This document shows, piece by piece, positions 1 through 8,414 of a stretch of DNA of 64,000 nucleotides. Origin of the DNA: Flavobacteriaceae bacterium (GTDB lineage: Bacteria; Bacteroidota; Bacteroidia; Flavobacteriales; Flavobacteriaceae); contig JAGYJF010000002.1 of assembly GCA_018402135.1 (NCBI GenBank), positions 1 through 64,000 of the forward strand, in the 5' to 3' direction. A program made the position numbers and the translations under genes. Numbering within the stretch: position 1 is the first letter of the stretch; each line of letters begins with the position of its first letter. The notes beneath the pieces are model-generated. The model was given only the letters and a program-made list of their open reading frames with translations. It had not been told where the DNA came from and ran no database searches.

Positions 1-628
1 ATGGATAGGAGACCACGACTGCGCTTCAGAAATCGAAGATTCGACAGAGCCAATGACAAAAAAGCGCTAAGAATACACCCAAAAACAGCTAAAAAACAAT
101 CCCCACGGTATTTGTCACGCCGACAGAGCGAGGAACGAGTGACGAGGTGTCTCATCAGAGTAAGCAGGTATCCGTATTTGATTTAGTGAATGCGGAATAT
201 ATAACGATTATAATGGACTCAGCAGGATGAGATTCCTCGCTGCGCTTCGGAAATCGAAGATTCGGCAGAGCCAATGACAAAAAGGGCGTTATGGATAGGA
301 GACCACGACTGCGCTTCAGAAATCGAAGATTCGGCAGAGCCAATGACAAAAAAGCGCTAAGAATACACCCAAAAACAGCTAAAAAACAATCCCCACGGTA
401 TTTGTCACGCCGACAGAGCGAGGAACGAGTGACGAGGTGTCTCATCAGAGTAAGCAGGTACGTATTTGATTTAGTGAATGCGGAATATATAACGATTATA
501 ATGGACTCAGCAGGATGAGATTCCTCGCTGCGCTTCGGAAATCGAAGATTCGGCAGAGCCAATGACAAAAAGGGCAGTATGGATAGGAGACCACGCCGAA
601 AGAGCGAGGAACGAGCGACAACGGACAA
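1..628. repeat. Tandem mosaic of inverted short repeats, about 290-bp period
   Basis: The block starting at 1 recurs at 291 almost unchanged (period 290) and again, only briefly, at 579 (period 288, because GTATCCG at 169-175 is GTACG in copy two). Each unit contains a plus-oriented element, TTTGTCACGCCGA...GTGTCTCATC (111-156 and 401-446), and two minus-oriented relatives reading TTTTTGTCATTGGCTCTG...GCGAGGAATCTCATCC (1-62, 226-283 and the second copy). The copies share the skeleton TTTGTCA, CCGA, GCGAGGAA, TCTCATC, so the array can fold on itself. Short open frames here are repeat translations, not genes. Similar dispersed intergenic repeats are, from memory, common in flavobacterial genomes. 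The block may continue left of the window. Confidence 0.85.
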
Positions 629-640
629 CAGTAACAACCA

Positions 641-907
641 AATCTCATCGCTTCTATATAGATCCTCGTACCTTAAGCCATAGCAAAGCCTAGGATAAGC
701 CCACCTTTGGCTTTTTTAGAATGATTCTATATTAAAATTGGATTGGAGCTCTTTCTCGATACAATTATAATTTGCAAGCTCCTTAAAATCAAATTAGAAG
801 CAGGCTCGTCTGTCTGTCGCCACACGGGAAGCGACGTAACTGTTTATAGTTTGTTTTAAGAACAAAATAGCTATCCGAATGATGCAAAGCTCTATTTTGG
901 TTGTGTT
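641..907. other. Non-coding stretch with a weak terminator-like hairpin
   Basis: No convincing gene is seen. AAAGCC (685-690) can pair with GGCTTT (709-714), followed by a short T run, giving a weak plus-strand terminator-like structure. Near the end, AAAATAG (864-870) and CTATTTT (892-898) can pair and could form the 3' end of the minus-strand E1 transcript, although no U-run follows on that strand. Both are structural guesses. Confidence 0.3.
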
Positions 908-3319
908 TTATCTCAGTTTAGGAAAATCGTTAGGATCTACCTCGTGCATTATCTGGTAAACAGTTTCAAAAATATCTTCGGTTGATGGTTTGCTAAAATA
1001 ATCGCCATCACTACCATAAGCAGGACGGTGTGGTTTAGCTGCTAGGGTTTTTGGCGCAGAATCTAAATACTGGTAGGCATTTTGTTGGCCAAGTATTTGA
1101 TCTAAAATATAAGCGGAAGCCCCGCCTTCAACATCTTCATCTACCACCAAAACTCTGCTGGTTTTTTTAATACTTTTTACAATGTCGTGTTTAAGGTCGA
1201 AAGGTAGTAAGGACTGCACGTCTATTACTTCGGCCGATATACCTACTTCAAGTAATTCTTTAGCAGCTTGTTCTACAAGGCGAAGTGTAGATCCATAAGA
1301 TATTAAGGTAATATCGGTGCCATCAACCATTGTTTCTACGACTCCAAGGGGTGTTTTAAAACTACCAATGTTATTGGGCATTTTTTCCTTTAAACGATAG
1401 CCGTTAAGGCATTCAACTACCAAAGCAGGTTCGTCACAAGTCATTAGGGTATTATAAAATCCTGCAGCTTTGGTCATATTTCGCGGCACTAAAACGTGCA
1501 TACCGCGCACCAAATTTAGAATACCGCCCATTTGCGATCCAGAATGCCATATACCCTCCAAACGGTGTCCACGGGTTCTTACAATTAAAGGTGCTTTTTG
1601 TCGGCCTTTGGTACGGTAATGAACAGTGGCCAAATCGTCGCTCATCAATTGTAGCGCATACATCACATAATCTAAGTACTGAATTTCAGCTATAGGTCGC
1701 AGTCCGCGCATGGCAAGTCCGATACCTTGACCCAAAATGGTGGCTTCCCTAATACCGGTATCTGCGACGCGCATTTCTCCATATTTTTCTTGAAGCCCAA
1801 CCAACCCTTGATTAACATCTCCGATAAAACCTGTGTCTTCACCAAAAATTATGCTGTTAGGGTAATTGTTAAATATGGCATCAAAATTATCTCTTAATAC
1901 CACACGTCCATCAACCTCTTCGGCGTTGCTGTCGTAAGTGGGCAGCACTTCATTTTGATGAATGGCTGCCTTGTTTGAATGGCTGTATAAATGCGAGCTG
2001 TAATAGGGTTGAACCGTAGTAATATAGTTTTCAATCCAACTTGATAATTGTTCTTTTTCTGTAGAAGATTCGCCAATCACATAGCGTAATGCTTTACGGG
2101 TTGCATACAACATATCTTTTCTTAAAGGTTCTGCTAAGGAAGATAAGTCGTTAGTTAGTTTTTCGATAAATACTTTATTAGGACTTTTTGCGGCTAAGGC
2201 TTTCAATAAGTATAAAGCTTTCTCCCGTTCTTTTAATAAAGGATTTATAAAGGCGTTCCACGCGGCTTTTTTGGCATCGCGTACCTCTTTTTTTATAGTT
2301 TTTTCAAGCGCATCTAACTCTTCGTTGGAAGCGATGTTATTGTTAATCATCCAGTGGCGCATTTGCGCAATGCAATCGAATTCTGTTTCCCATTCCAAAC
2401 GTTCTTTACTTTTGTAGCGTTCGTGCGAACCCGAGGTAGAATGCCCTTGAGGCTGGGTGAGTTCTTGCACATGGATTAGTACGGGTACATGTTCTTTACG
2501 TGCCAATTGTGCGGCACGTTGGTAGGTATCGATTAATTCTGGATAGTTCCAGCCTTTGACGCGCATGATTTCGAAACCCTTATGTTCCTTATCGCGTTGA
2601 AAGCCCTTTAATATTTCAGAAATATTTTCTTTGGTAGTTTGGTGTTTGGCGTGTACCGAAATACCATATTCATCATCCCATACACTAGTAACCATAGGTA
2701 CTTGTAATACACCTGCTGCATTGATGGTTTCAAAAAAGAGTCCTTCGCTGGTACTTGCGTTGCCAATCGTGCCCCAAGCCACTTCATTACCGTTTACAGA
2801 GAACTTATCAGAATTGATATTTTTGAGGTTACGGTATAGTTTGGAGGCTTGTGCTAAACCAAGGAGACGTGGCATTTGACCTGCGGTTGGAGAAATATCG
2901 GCACTAGAGTTTTTTTGTTTGGTGAGGTCTTTCCATTCGCCATGTTCGTCAAGGCTATGGGTGGCAAAATGTCCTCCCATTTGACGACCGGCCGACATAG
3001 GTTCTTCTTTTAAGTCGGTATTGGCATATAATCCGGCAAAAAATTGCTCCATGGTAAGTGCTCCGATAGCCATCATGAAGGTTTGGTCACGGTAATAGCC
3101 AGATCTAAAATCGCCATCTTCAAAAGCTTTGGCCCATGCAATTTGTGGCACTTCTTTTCCGTCGCCAAAAATACCAAACTTTGCTTTCCCGGTTAGTACT
3201 TCGCGTCGTCCTAATAAACTACACTCACGGCTACTAACCACTACTTTGTAATCGCTTAAAACTTCGGCTTTAAAATCTTCAAAAGTAATTTCGGATTTGG
3301 TATTGGTTTCTTCTTTCAT
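908..3319 (-). CDS. Fused 2-oxoacid dehydrogenase E1 (alpha and beta subunits)
   Basis: Thiamine-diphosphate-dependent E1 of a 2-oxoacid (probably branched-chain 2-oxoacid) dehydrogenase complex, with alpha and beta parts fused in one chain of about 803 residues. The alpha half shows the cofactor loop GNASTSEG near residue 186 and the downstream WDDEYGIS. The beta half starts near residue 480 with FGEDTGFIGDVNQG, followed by ADTGIREA and RTRGHRLEG. The open frame extends 16 codons upstream to a TTG, but ATG at 3319 gives the normal N terminus, preceded by AAAGGC. No E2 gene adjoins. The E3 could be the lpdA product encoded at 60197-61573. The exact oxoacid cannot be read from sequence alone. 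Confidence 0.9.
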   Translation of the reverse strand: MKEETNTKSEITFEDFKAEVLSDYKVVVSSRECSLLGRREVLTGKAKFGIFGDGKEVPQIAWAKAFEDGDFRSGYYRDQTFMMAIGALTMEQFFAGLYANTDLKEEPMSAGRQMGGHFATHSLDEHGEWKDLTKQKNSSADISPTAGQMPRLLGLAQASKLYRNLKNINSDKFSVNGNEVAWGTIGNASTSEGLFFETINAAGVLQVPMVTSVWDDEYGISVHAKHQTTKENISEILKGFQRDKEHKGFEIMRVKGWNYPELIDTYQRAAQLARKEHVPVLIHVQELTQPQGHSTSGSHERYKSKERLEWETEFDCIAQMRHWMINNNIASNEELDALEKTIKKEVRDAKKAAWNAFINPLLKEREKALYLLKALAAKSPNKVFIEKLTNDLSSLAEPLRKDMLYATRKALRYVIGESSTEKEQLSSWIENYITTVQPYYSSHLYSHSNKAAIHQNEVLPTYDSNAEEVDGRVVLRDNFDAIFNNYPNSIIFGEDTGFIGDVNQGLVGLQEKYGEMRVADTGIREATILGQGIGLAMRGLRPIAEIQYLDYVMYALQLMSDDLATVHYRTKGRQKAPLIVRTRGHRLEGIWHSGSQMGGILNLVRGMHVLVPRNMTKAAGFYNTLMTCDEPALVVECLNGYRLKEKMPNNIGSFKTPLGVVETMVDGTDITLISYGSTLRLVEQAAKELLEVGISAEVIDVQSLLPFDLKHDIVKSIKKTSRVLVVDEDVEGGASAYILDQILGQQNAYQYLDSAPKTLAAKPHRPAYGSDGDYFSKPSTEDIFETVYQIMHEVDPNDFPKLR

Positions 3320-3469
3320 GCCTTTAATGCTTTTTGCAAAATTAGTCAAATAATTAAAGTATAACAAGTCTTAACTAGCTCACGAAATTAAATAATTAAC
3401 AATTAATAGGCCTTAAATTTATGAAATTCTTAAAATATACTCATAAATCGAATTTACACTAAAGATTTG

Positions 3470-6304
3470 TTAATACCATTTGCGTCTAAATAGACCTAAT
3501 AACACTTGCGGATCTACGGTAAACATAAATCGGATTCGCTGGTCGTAGTCTTGTTGTCCTAATTCCCATCCTAAACTTGAATAAACTGGGAAAAATATTT
3601 CGAAATAATCCTCGACCAACACCAATCTGATTCCCGAGTCGTATACAAACTTAGTAGAATCGAATTTGTTTTTAACCAAACCCACATCGCCATAAGCTTG
3701 AATGTATCGCCAGATAGAGGCGCTGAAATTGGCGGTAGTCATCCATTGGTTGGCAAAAGGTGTGGCTAATTTTGATTTGAAGCCTCCTTCTGCAATTATG
3801 AGCTGTTGGCTAAAAATACCAGAATCTTCCGAGCGTCCTAAGTACGGAAAATCGAATAGGTAATCGGTAGGCCTATCTAAGGCAAAACTGAAAAAATTGG
3901 AGTCGCCAGCAGTGTTATTATAAAGAAATGCCCCCGCAAAAAATCTAAAACTAAATTGTTGGTTATTTTCGAACAGTTTGCGGTATTCATAATTAACTGC
4001 AATTTTACTAAAGTTATCTGCAATTTGAAAATCTCCGTATAGCCTATTGTAATTAATCAAGCCAGGATTTCTAAGTACATATCTCAAATTTAAAACGCCA
4101 TAATCTGGTTCGTCTAATTCAACAATAGCATCAGGGCCTAACCTTCTTCTTATGTTCACGTAGCGCAGACTTACTTGTTGGGTCATATCGTCTCTAAAAT
4201 CACTGTCTTTTCTGAATGTAAATGACAGCTGAGGTGTAAATGTGGTAAAGAAAGCATCTTGCGCAAACGAGCGATAATTAGCGCTTAAACCATATGAAAT
4301 ATCAAACAAATCCCGATTTTCTATATTATGTGTATAAAATACCGACGCCGAACCAGTTAGGGTATTGGAGTTGGTCGCATATTGTGGTGAAAACCGGTAA
4401 TTGAGTCGGCGTCGCAACAAGGTTTTGTTATAAAGCTTGGCACCTAAGGTAAGACCGTCGTAGATGTTCCCAAATTCAACTAAAGGCATCATAAATACCT
4501 GATTGTATTTGGGATCTTCTAAATCTTTAAACAGTCGGACTTGAAAGGGTTTTCGGGATGCAAAAAAGCTGTTGATTTTATGGTAATTATCCCGGCGATT
4601 GAATTCAGGTAAAACATTATCTTCATTCAGAACGAGGTTGTCTATACTATCACGAGCAATGCTAATTGTTTTACTACCTTTAATATTTTCAATCCAAATA
4701 CTTTGTTTTACAGAGTCTTTCTGAAATGCCCTAAGTCTTGCAGGTACAGCGTGGTTGCGCTTATTCTTGATGGTGATTATGATGGAATCTTCGGTTGTGA
4801 TAACGTCTTCAAATTTGAAGTCTATCTTTTTGCGTGTTTGGATATAATCCTTAAAAAACCAATCAATATCTTTGGTAGTTTTCTGTTTTAGTAAGCTTTC
4901 AAATTCTTTGGAAGTGGTATATTGCAGCTTTTTGTTCCCTAAAAATTCACCAACGGTTTTTTCAAAAACATCAGCGTTTATAAATTCATCTAAATATTTT
5001 AACCCCAGACCTGCCTTATATTTATTGGCGATATTGGCATTGAACTTTATCAATTGATCTTTTGGCATGCTCAAGGGTTGGTCGTTATTTTTACGAGCCA
5101 TTTCCATAAAAAATAAATAGTACTGAAAATTGAAATCTACCTTTGCCACGTTAAAAGAACGCACCCCCCAAATATTTGAAAGTGTACCCATAAGTTTGGT
5201 ATCGGGATAGTTGATCTCTACATATTTCATCATGTAGTAAATCTGCAAACCTTCAGATAACCAATAATCATTGCGGGGATGCATCAGCAAAATATTGTCA
5301 ATATACTTTTTAAGAGCTGTTTTTAGGAGTTTGAGTTCGTACTGAAAATTATCAGGAAATACCTTGATGAAATCTGGTAACTGGTTCAATCCGTATAATG
5401 GATCGCGCGTATAGGCCAAGTTAGAAACCACTAATTTTTGATGTGGATAACTGCCTAAATTATCCGTTAAAAACCGCACTATTTTATCCGTGTAAATAGC
5501 CTTTTCTTCGGGCTTAAGCCCTTTTTCGGTAATATTTGAAATAATAGTGAATTGATCGGTTTGCACAAATTTATAATTGGGATAGGTGCTGATCACCATA
5601 AAGGTATCGGTTCTATCCTTTCCTAATAGACTGGTGGTTTGGATAGGTCCGTCGGGCAAGAAATTAACAACATCCAATTCCGAAACCACCGTATAATTAC
5701 GTGGATGTTGCATGTTTATAAAAATGTCAGCTTTTGGAATGAGCAAATCGTCCAAATTTTTGTTGCTGTAGTAGTGCCATTCACCATCGTAAAGTGCTGG
5801 TAAAATATACCAATATTTCAGGTTGAAGGTATTGTTTTTGTCGATTCCATAATCGGTAAAGGTTGCATCAGGCACCACGCTTAGATAGCTCAAATTGATA
5901 TTATAGGAAGTCCCAGGGAGTAAGGGTTTCTTCAAATGGACTTCAATCACATCAGGATGTTCTTTAAGGTAATTAAAATTAAGGCTATCATTTTGTTCGC
6001 TTAAAATAGAAGTTACCACCGTAAATCCACGTTGTTCGCTTTTTGCGAAATGAAATTTGGTACTGAACTCCATCTCAAAACGCTTGGCTAAAGGTGTTTT
6101 TTTGGTAGAATAGGCATTGTTCCAATCGTTTAAATAGATGGTTTTAAGAGTGTCGTTTGAAGTGTTTTGATAGATGATTTGTTGTTCAATAGTGAGCGAT
6201 TTTGATGGCACGTCTAGTTTCGCATCAATATTTATAACATTTTGAGATGTTAAAAACTGGGCGAATGCCATGAGGGCTGCAACTATGATGTAGTTCTGTT
6301 TCAA
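3470..6304 (-). CDS. M1-like (gluzincin) protein with C-terminal outer-membrane barrel; zinc motif lost
   Basis: A 944-residue exported protein with signal peptide (AALMAFAQFLTSQ). Residues about 20-480 resemble the M1 aminopeptidase fold: an N-terminal beta domain, then a helical region with WLSEG near residue 350, the place of the second glutamate ligand of M1 enzymes. The expected upstream HExxH is not visible; the equivalent helix reads KLLKTALKKYID. From about residue 610 to the end (RRKWY) alternating aromatic strands suggest a beta-barrel. It starts with TTG inside a 4-base TTGA overlap with the stop of the upstream nuclease gene, which implies translational coupling; the next ATG would cut into the signal peptide. 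Probably a non-catalytic surface protein. Confidence 0.75.
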   Translation of the reverse strand: MKQNYIIVAALMAFAQFLTSQNVINIDAKLDVPSKSLTIEQQIIYQNTSNDTLKTIYLNDWNNAYSTKKTPLAKRFEMEFSTKFHFAKSEQRGFTVVTSILSEQNDSLNFNYLKEHPDVIEVHLKKPLLPGTSYNINLSYLSVVPDATFTDYGIDKNNTFNLKYWYILPALYDGEWHYYSNKNLDDLLIPKADIFINMQHPRNYTVVSELDVVNFLPDGPIQTTSLLGKDRTDTFMVISTYPNYKFVQTDQFTIISNITEKGLKPEEKAIYTDKIVRFLTDNLGSYPHQKLVVSNLAYTRDPLYGLNQLPDFIKVFPDNFQYELKLLKTALKKYIDNILLMHPRNDYWLSEGLQIYYMMKYVEINYPDTKLMGTLSNIWGVRSFNVAKVDFNFQYYLFFMEMARKNNDQPLSMPKDQLIKFNANIANKYKAGLGLKYLDEFINADVFEKTVGEFLGNKKLQYTTSKEFESLLKQKTTKDIDWFFKDYIQTRKKIDFKFEDVITTEDSIIITIKNKRNHAVPARLRAFQKDSVKQSIWIENIKGSKTISIARDSIDNLVLNEDNVLPEFNRRDNYHKINSFFASRKPFQVRLFKDLEDPKYNQVFMMPLVEFGNIYDGLTLGAKLYNKTLLRRRLNYRFSPQYATNSNTLTGSASVFYTHNIENRDLFDISYGLSANYRSFAQDAFFTTFTPQLSFTFRKDSDFRDDMTQQVSLRYVNIRRRLGPDAIVELDEPDYGVLNLRYVLRNPGLINYNRLYGDFQIADNFSKIAVNYEYRKLFENNQQFSFRFFAGAFLYNNTAGDSNFFSFALDRPTDYLFDFPYLGRSEDSGIFSQQLIIAEGGFKSKLATPFANQWMTTANFSASIWRYIQAYGDVGLVKNKFDSTKFVYDSGIRLVLVEDYFEIFFPVYSSLGWELGQQDYDQRIRFMFTVDPQVLLGLFRRKWY

Positions 6305-7563
6305 TGTACCAAAATGAATTTAATGAGCTTATTTGCTGCTGAAGGCACCATCAAAGCGTACACACCCGATGTTAAAAAGTTTAGATTCTCTGTTGTGTTT
6401 CCTGAGGTATTTGCTGAAAATGTGTGTACCACTTGCCCTAATTGATTGATGATTTTAAATTCTTTTACAGCGATGTTTTCATGTTGAATCTGAATTATAC
6501 CATTCAAAATTAATGTTTTGTATAAACTGAAAGCCGTTTTTTGATGTATTTCAGAAACACTCAATAGCTGTGGTGTTTCCAGTGTTAAGGTAACGGGTAA
6601 ATGGTCGCTAAAATTGTGTAGCGACTGACGCATGGCCAATGAAAATTCCGATCCGCTGCAATCTCCTGAATTGATTGCACGATTATAGCAGTCTGGGTTG
6701 TTGTTATTCCCAAAAACCTGATAGGAGTTTTCTACGTAATAAAGGTCGGCATTATTAAGCATATTCTCAGAAGTCAAAATAAAATCGAAGCGGTCGTCAA
6801 AACCACCTGCAGCACCGCCTAAATTGCTAGTGGTTCGCGTTGATTGGGTGAAAACATCTAAAAAATCGGGGTTGTTGCTCCAAACACCCACGCGGTTGGC
6901 AGGATCGGCGAAGGTGATGTAGTTAGACACATCTAATAATTCTTGAAATGCCGACTCAAAAGCAGAATACAGGTTTAAATCGCCCCCTAAAATAATGTGG
7001 CTATCTTCAGGCAGGGTATCTAAATAGGCTACTAAATCTTGTACCATTTGAAAACGTATGTTTTCGTTGGAAGGACCAGTTGCGGCTTTTAAGTGGCAAA
7101 CTATAACATCTAAAATTATTGGATCAAATTCCTGATTTACCGTGTTCAGCTTTAACTTATAATGGTTAAAATCACGCACCAAGGTTGTGATTTCAGTTTG
7201 GCTTTCTAGTATAAACTTGGCACTGTCGTAATACAGCATATTTTGAAGCTCGTTATTGTCGCCCGTTAAATCATCGGAGCTATTGGTTACAAAATTTGCC
7301 ATGGCGTACTCCGGACGAATGGTATTTTGAGTTATGCTTAATATATTGTTGGCGCCAGCTTCATTATTTAGCTCACACACTAAAAACAAGTCTGGTTGGT
7401 AGTCACTTAAAATCGCTTCTAAATCAGTGTCTCTTTCAGGAAAGGTGGTTTCAGTAGGATAATTTAATAAGTTGTAAAACATTACTTTAAAGCTGCTCTG
7501 GGCATTTAAGCACAACGATAGGCCTAGCGTCAAAATAAATACACTACAACGAAAATTAATCAT
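6301..7563 (-). CDS. Secreted endonuclease/exonuclease/phosphatase-family protein with T9SS sorting domain
   Basis: A 420-residue protein with signal peptide (FILTLGLSLCLNAQ). The body is an endonuclease/exonuclease/phosphatase fold: FYNLLNYP, CELNNE, the central GGDLNLYS and the C-terminal SDHLPV carry the usual Asn/Glu, Asp/Asn and Asp-His catalytic positions. The last 80 or so residues (KEFKIINQLGQVV, FLTSGVYALMV, KLIKFILV) match a type A T9SS sorting domain, so the protein should be secreted or attached to the surface. The substrate (DNA, RNA or phosphoester) is unknown. It is translationally coupled to the following degenerate M1-like gene. Confidence 0.9.
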   Translation of the reverse strand: MINFRCSVFILTLGLSLCLNAQSSFKVMFYNLLNYPTETTFPERDTDLEAILSDYQPDLFLVCELNNEAGANNILSITQNTIRPEYAMANFVTNSSDDLTGDNNELQNMLYYDSAKFILESQTEITTLVRDFNHYKLKLNTVNQEFDPIILDVIVCHLKAATGPSNENIRFQMVQDLVAYLDTLPEDSHIILGGDLNLYSAFESAFQELLDVSNYITFADPANRVGVWSNNPDFLDVFTQSTRTTSNLGGAAGGFDDRFDFILTSENMLNNADLYYVENSYQVFGNNNNPDCYNRAINSGDCSGSEFSLAMRQSLHNFSDHLPVTLTLETPQLLSVSEIHQKTAFSLYKTLILNGIIQIQHENIAVKEFKIINQLGQVVHTFSANTSGNTTENLNFLTSGVYALMVPSAANKLIKFILVH

Positions 7564-7581
7564 AGCAAACGTTGGTATGTT

Positions 7582-8268
7582 TTAGAAATTAGGGCTTAGT
7601 TTGTAGTTTTCGTAAAAGTTATTTAGAATATCTACCACTTCATCAGCAGAATCAACGATATGCACTAAGTCTATATCTTTCGGACTGATATTACCCGCTT
7701 TGGTCATGGTGGTTTTCACCCATTCCCATAATCCACCCCAAAATTCACTTCCCACTAATATAATAGGAAAGAGGTCTATTTTATGTGTTTGAATCAGCGT
7801 TATGGCTTCAAATAATTCGTCTAAGGTCCCGAATCCACCAGGCATTACCACAAAACCTTGGGAATATTTAACAAACATCACCTTGCGTACGAAGAAATAA
7901 TCAAAATCTAAACTTTTATCAGAGTCAATATACGGATTGTCGTGTTGCTCAAAAGGCAGATCGATATTTAATCCAACTGAGGTACCGCCACCCAAATGCG
8001 CTCCTTTGTTACCTGCCTCCATAATACCAGGGCCTCCACCAGTTATAACGCCATAGCCGTGTTCTACTATTTTTTGGGCAACGTCAACCGCTAACTGATA
8101 ATATTTATGATCTGGTTTTGTTCTGGCCGACCCAAAAATGGATACACAAGGTCCTATTTTACTCATGCGCTCAAATCCTGTAACGAATTCGCCCATGATT
8201 TTAAAAATGGCCCATGAGTCGTTTGTTTTTATTTCGTTCCAGCCTTTGTGTTTAAATTCTGCTCTCAT
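7582..8268 (-). CDS. LOG-family (TIGR00730) nucleotide-monophosphate phosphoribohydrolase-like protein
   Basis: A 228-residue Rossmann-fold protein. GGGPGIMEAGNKGA and PGGFGTLDELFE are the two signature motifs of the LOG/TIGR00730 family; the second carries the catalytic glutamate. Family members hydrolyse nucleoside 5'-monophosphates to base and ribose 5-phosphate, and some act on cytokinin precursors. In a bacterium like this the likely role is nucleotide turnover. ATG at 8268. A heptamer repeat array lies directly upstream. Confidence 0.9.
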   Translation of the reverse strand: MRAEFKHKGWNEIKTNDSWAIFKIMGEFVTGFERMSKIGPCVSIFGSARTKPDHKYYQLAVDVAQKIVEHGYGVITGGGPGIMEAGNKGAHLGGGTSVGLNIDLPFEQHDNPYIDSDKSLDFDYFFVRKVMFVKYSQGFVVMPGGFGTLDELFEAITLIQTHKIDLFPIILVGSEFWGGLWEWVKTTMTKAGNISPKDIDLVHIVDSADEVVDILNNFYENYKLSPNF

Positions 8269-8301
8269 ATGTTGGTGTTCTATTTTTGGTGTTCAAAGTT
8301 C

Positions 8302-8357
8302 TTATCACTTATCACTTATCACTTATCACTTATCACTTATCACTTATCACTTTTCAC
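8302..8357. repeat. Heptamer tandem array, TTATCAC x 7 plus one variant
   Basis: Seven perfect copies of TTATCAC run from 8302 to 8350, followed by one variant TTTTCAC (8351-8357). The array lies between the start of the LOG-family gene and the uvrA stop. Copy number is probably unstable. No coding function is seen. Confidence 0.95.
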
Positions 8358-8414
8358 TTTTAAATTGAGTGCTAAAAATACTTATTTCAAACCACTCTTC
8401 CGGTCATCAGTCTA

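Noticed and set aside
155-637. A 160-residue minus-strand open frame and a 75-residue plus-strand frame in the left repeats
   Set aside because: Both are translations of the tandem inverted repeats, with internal duplication and no domain.
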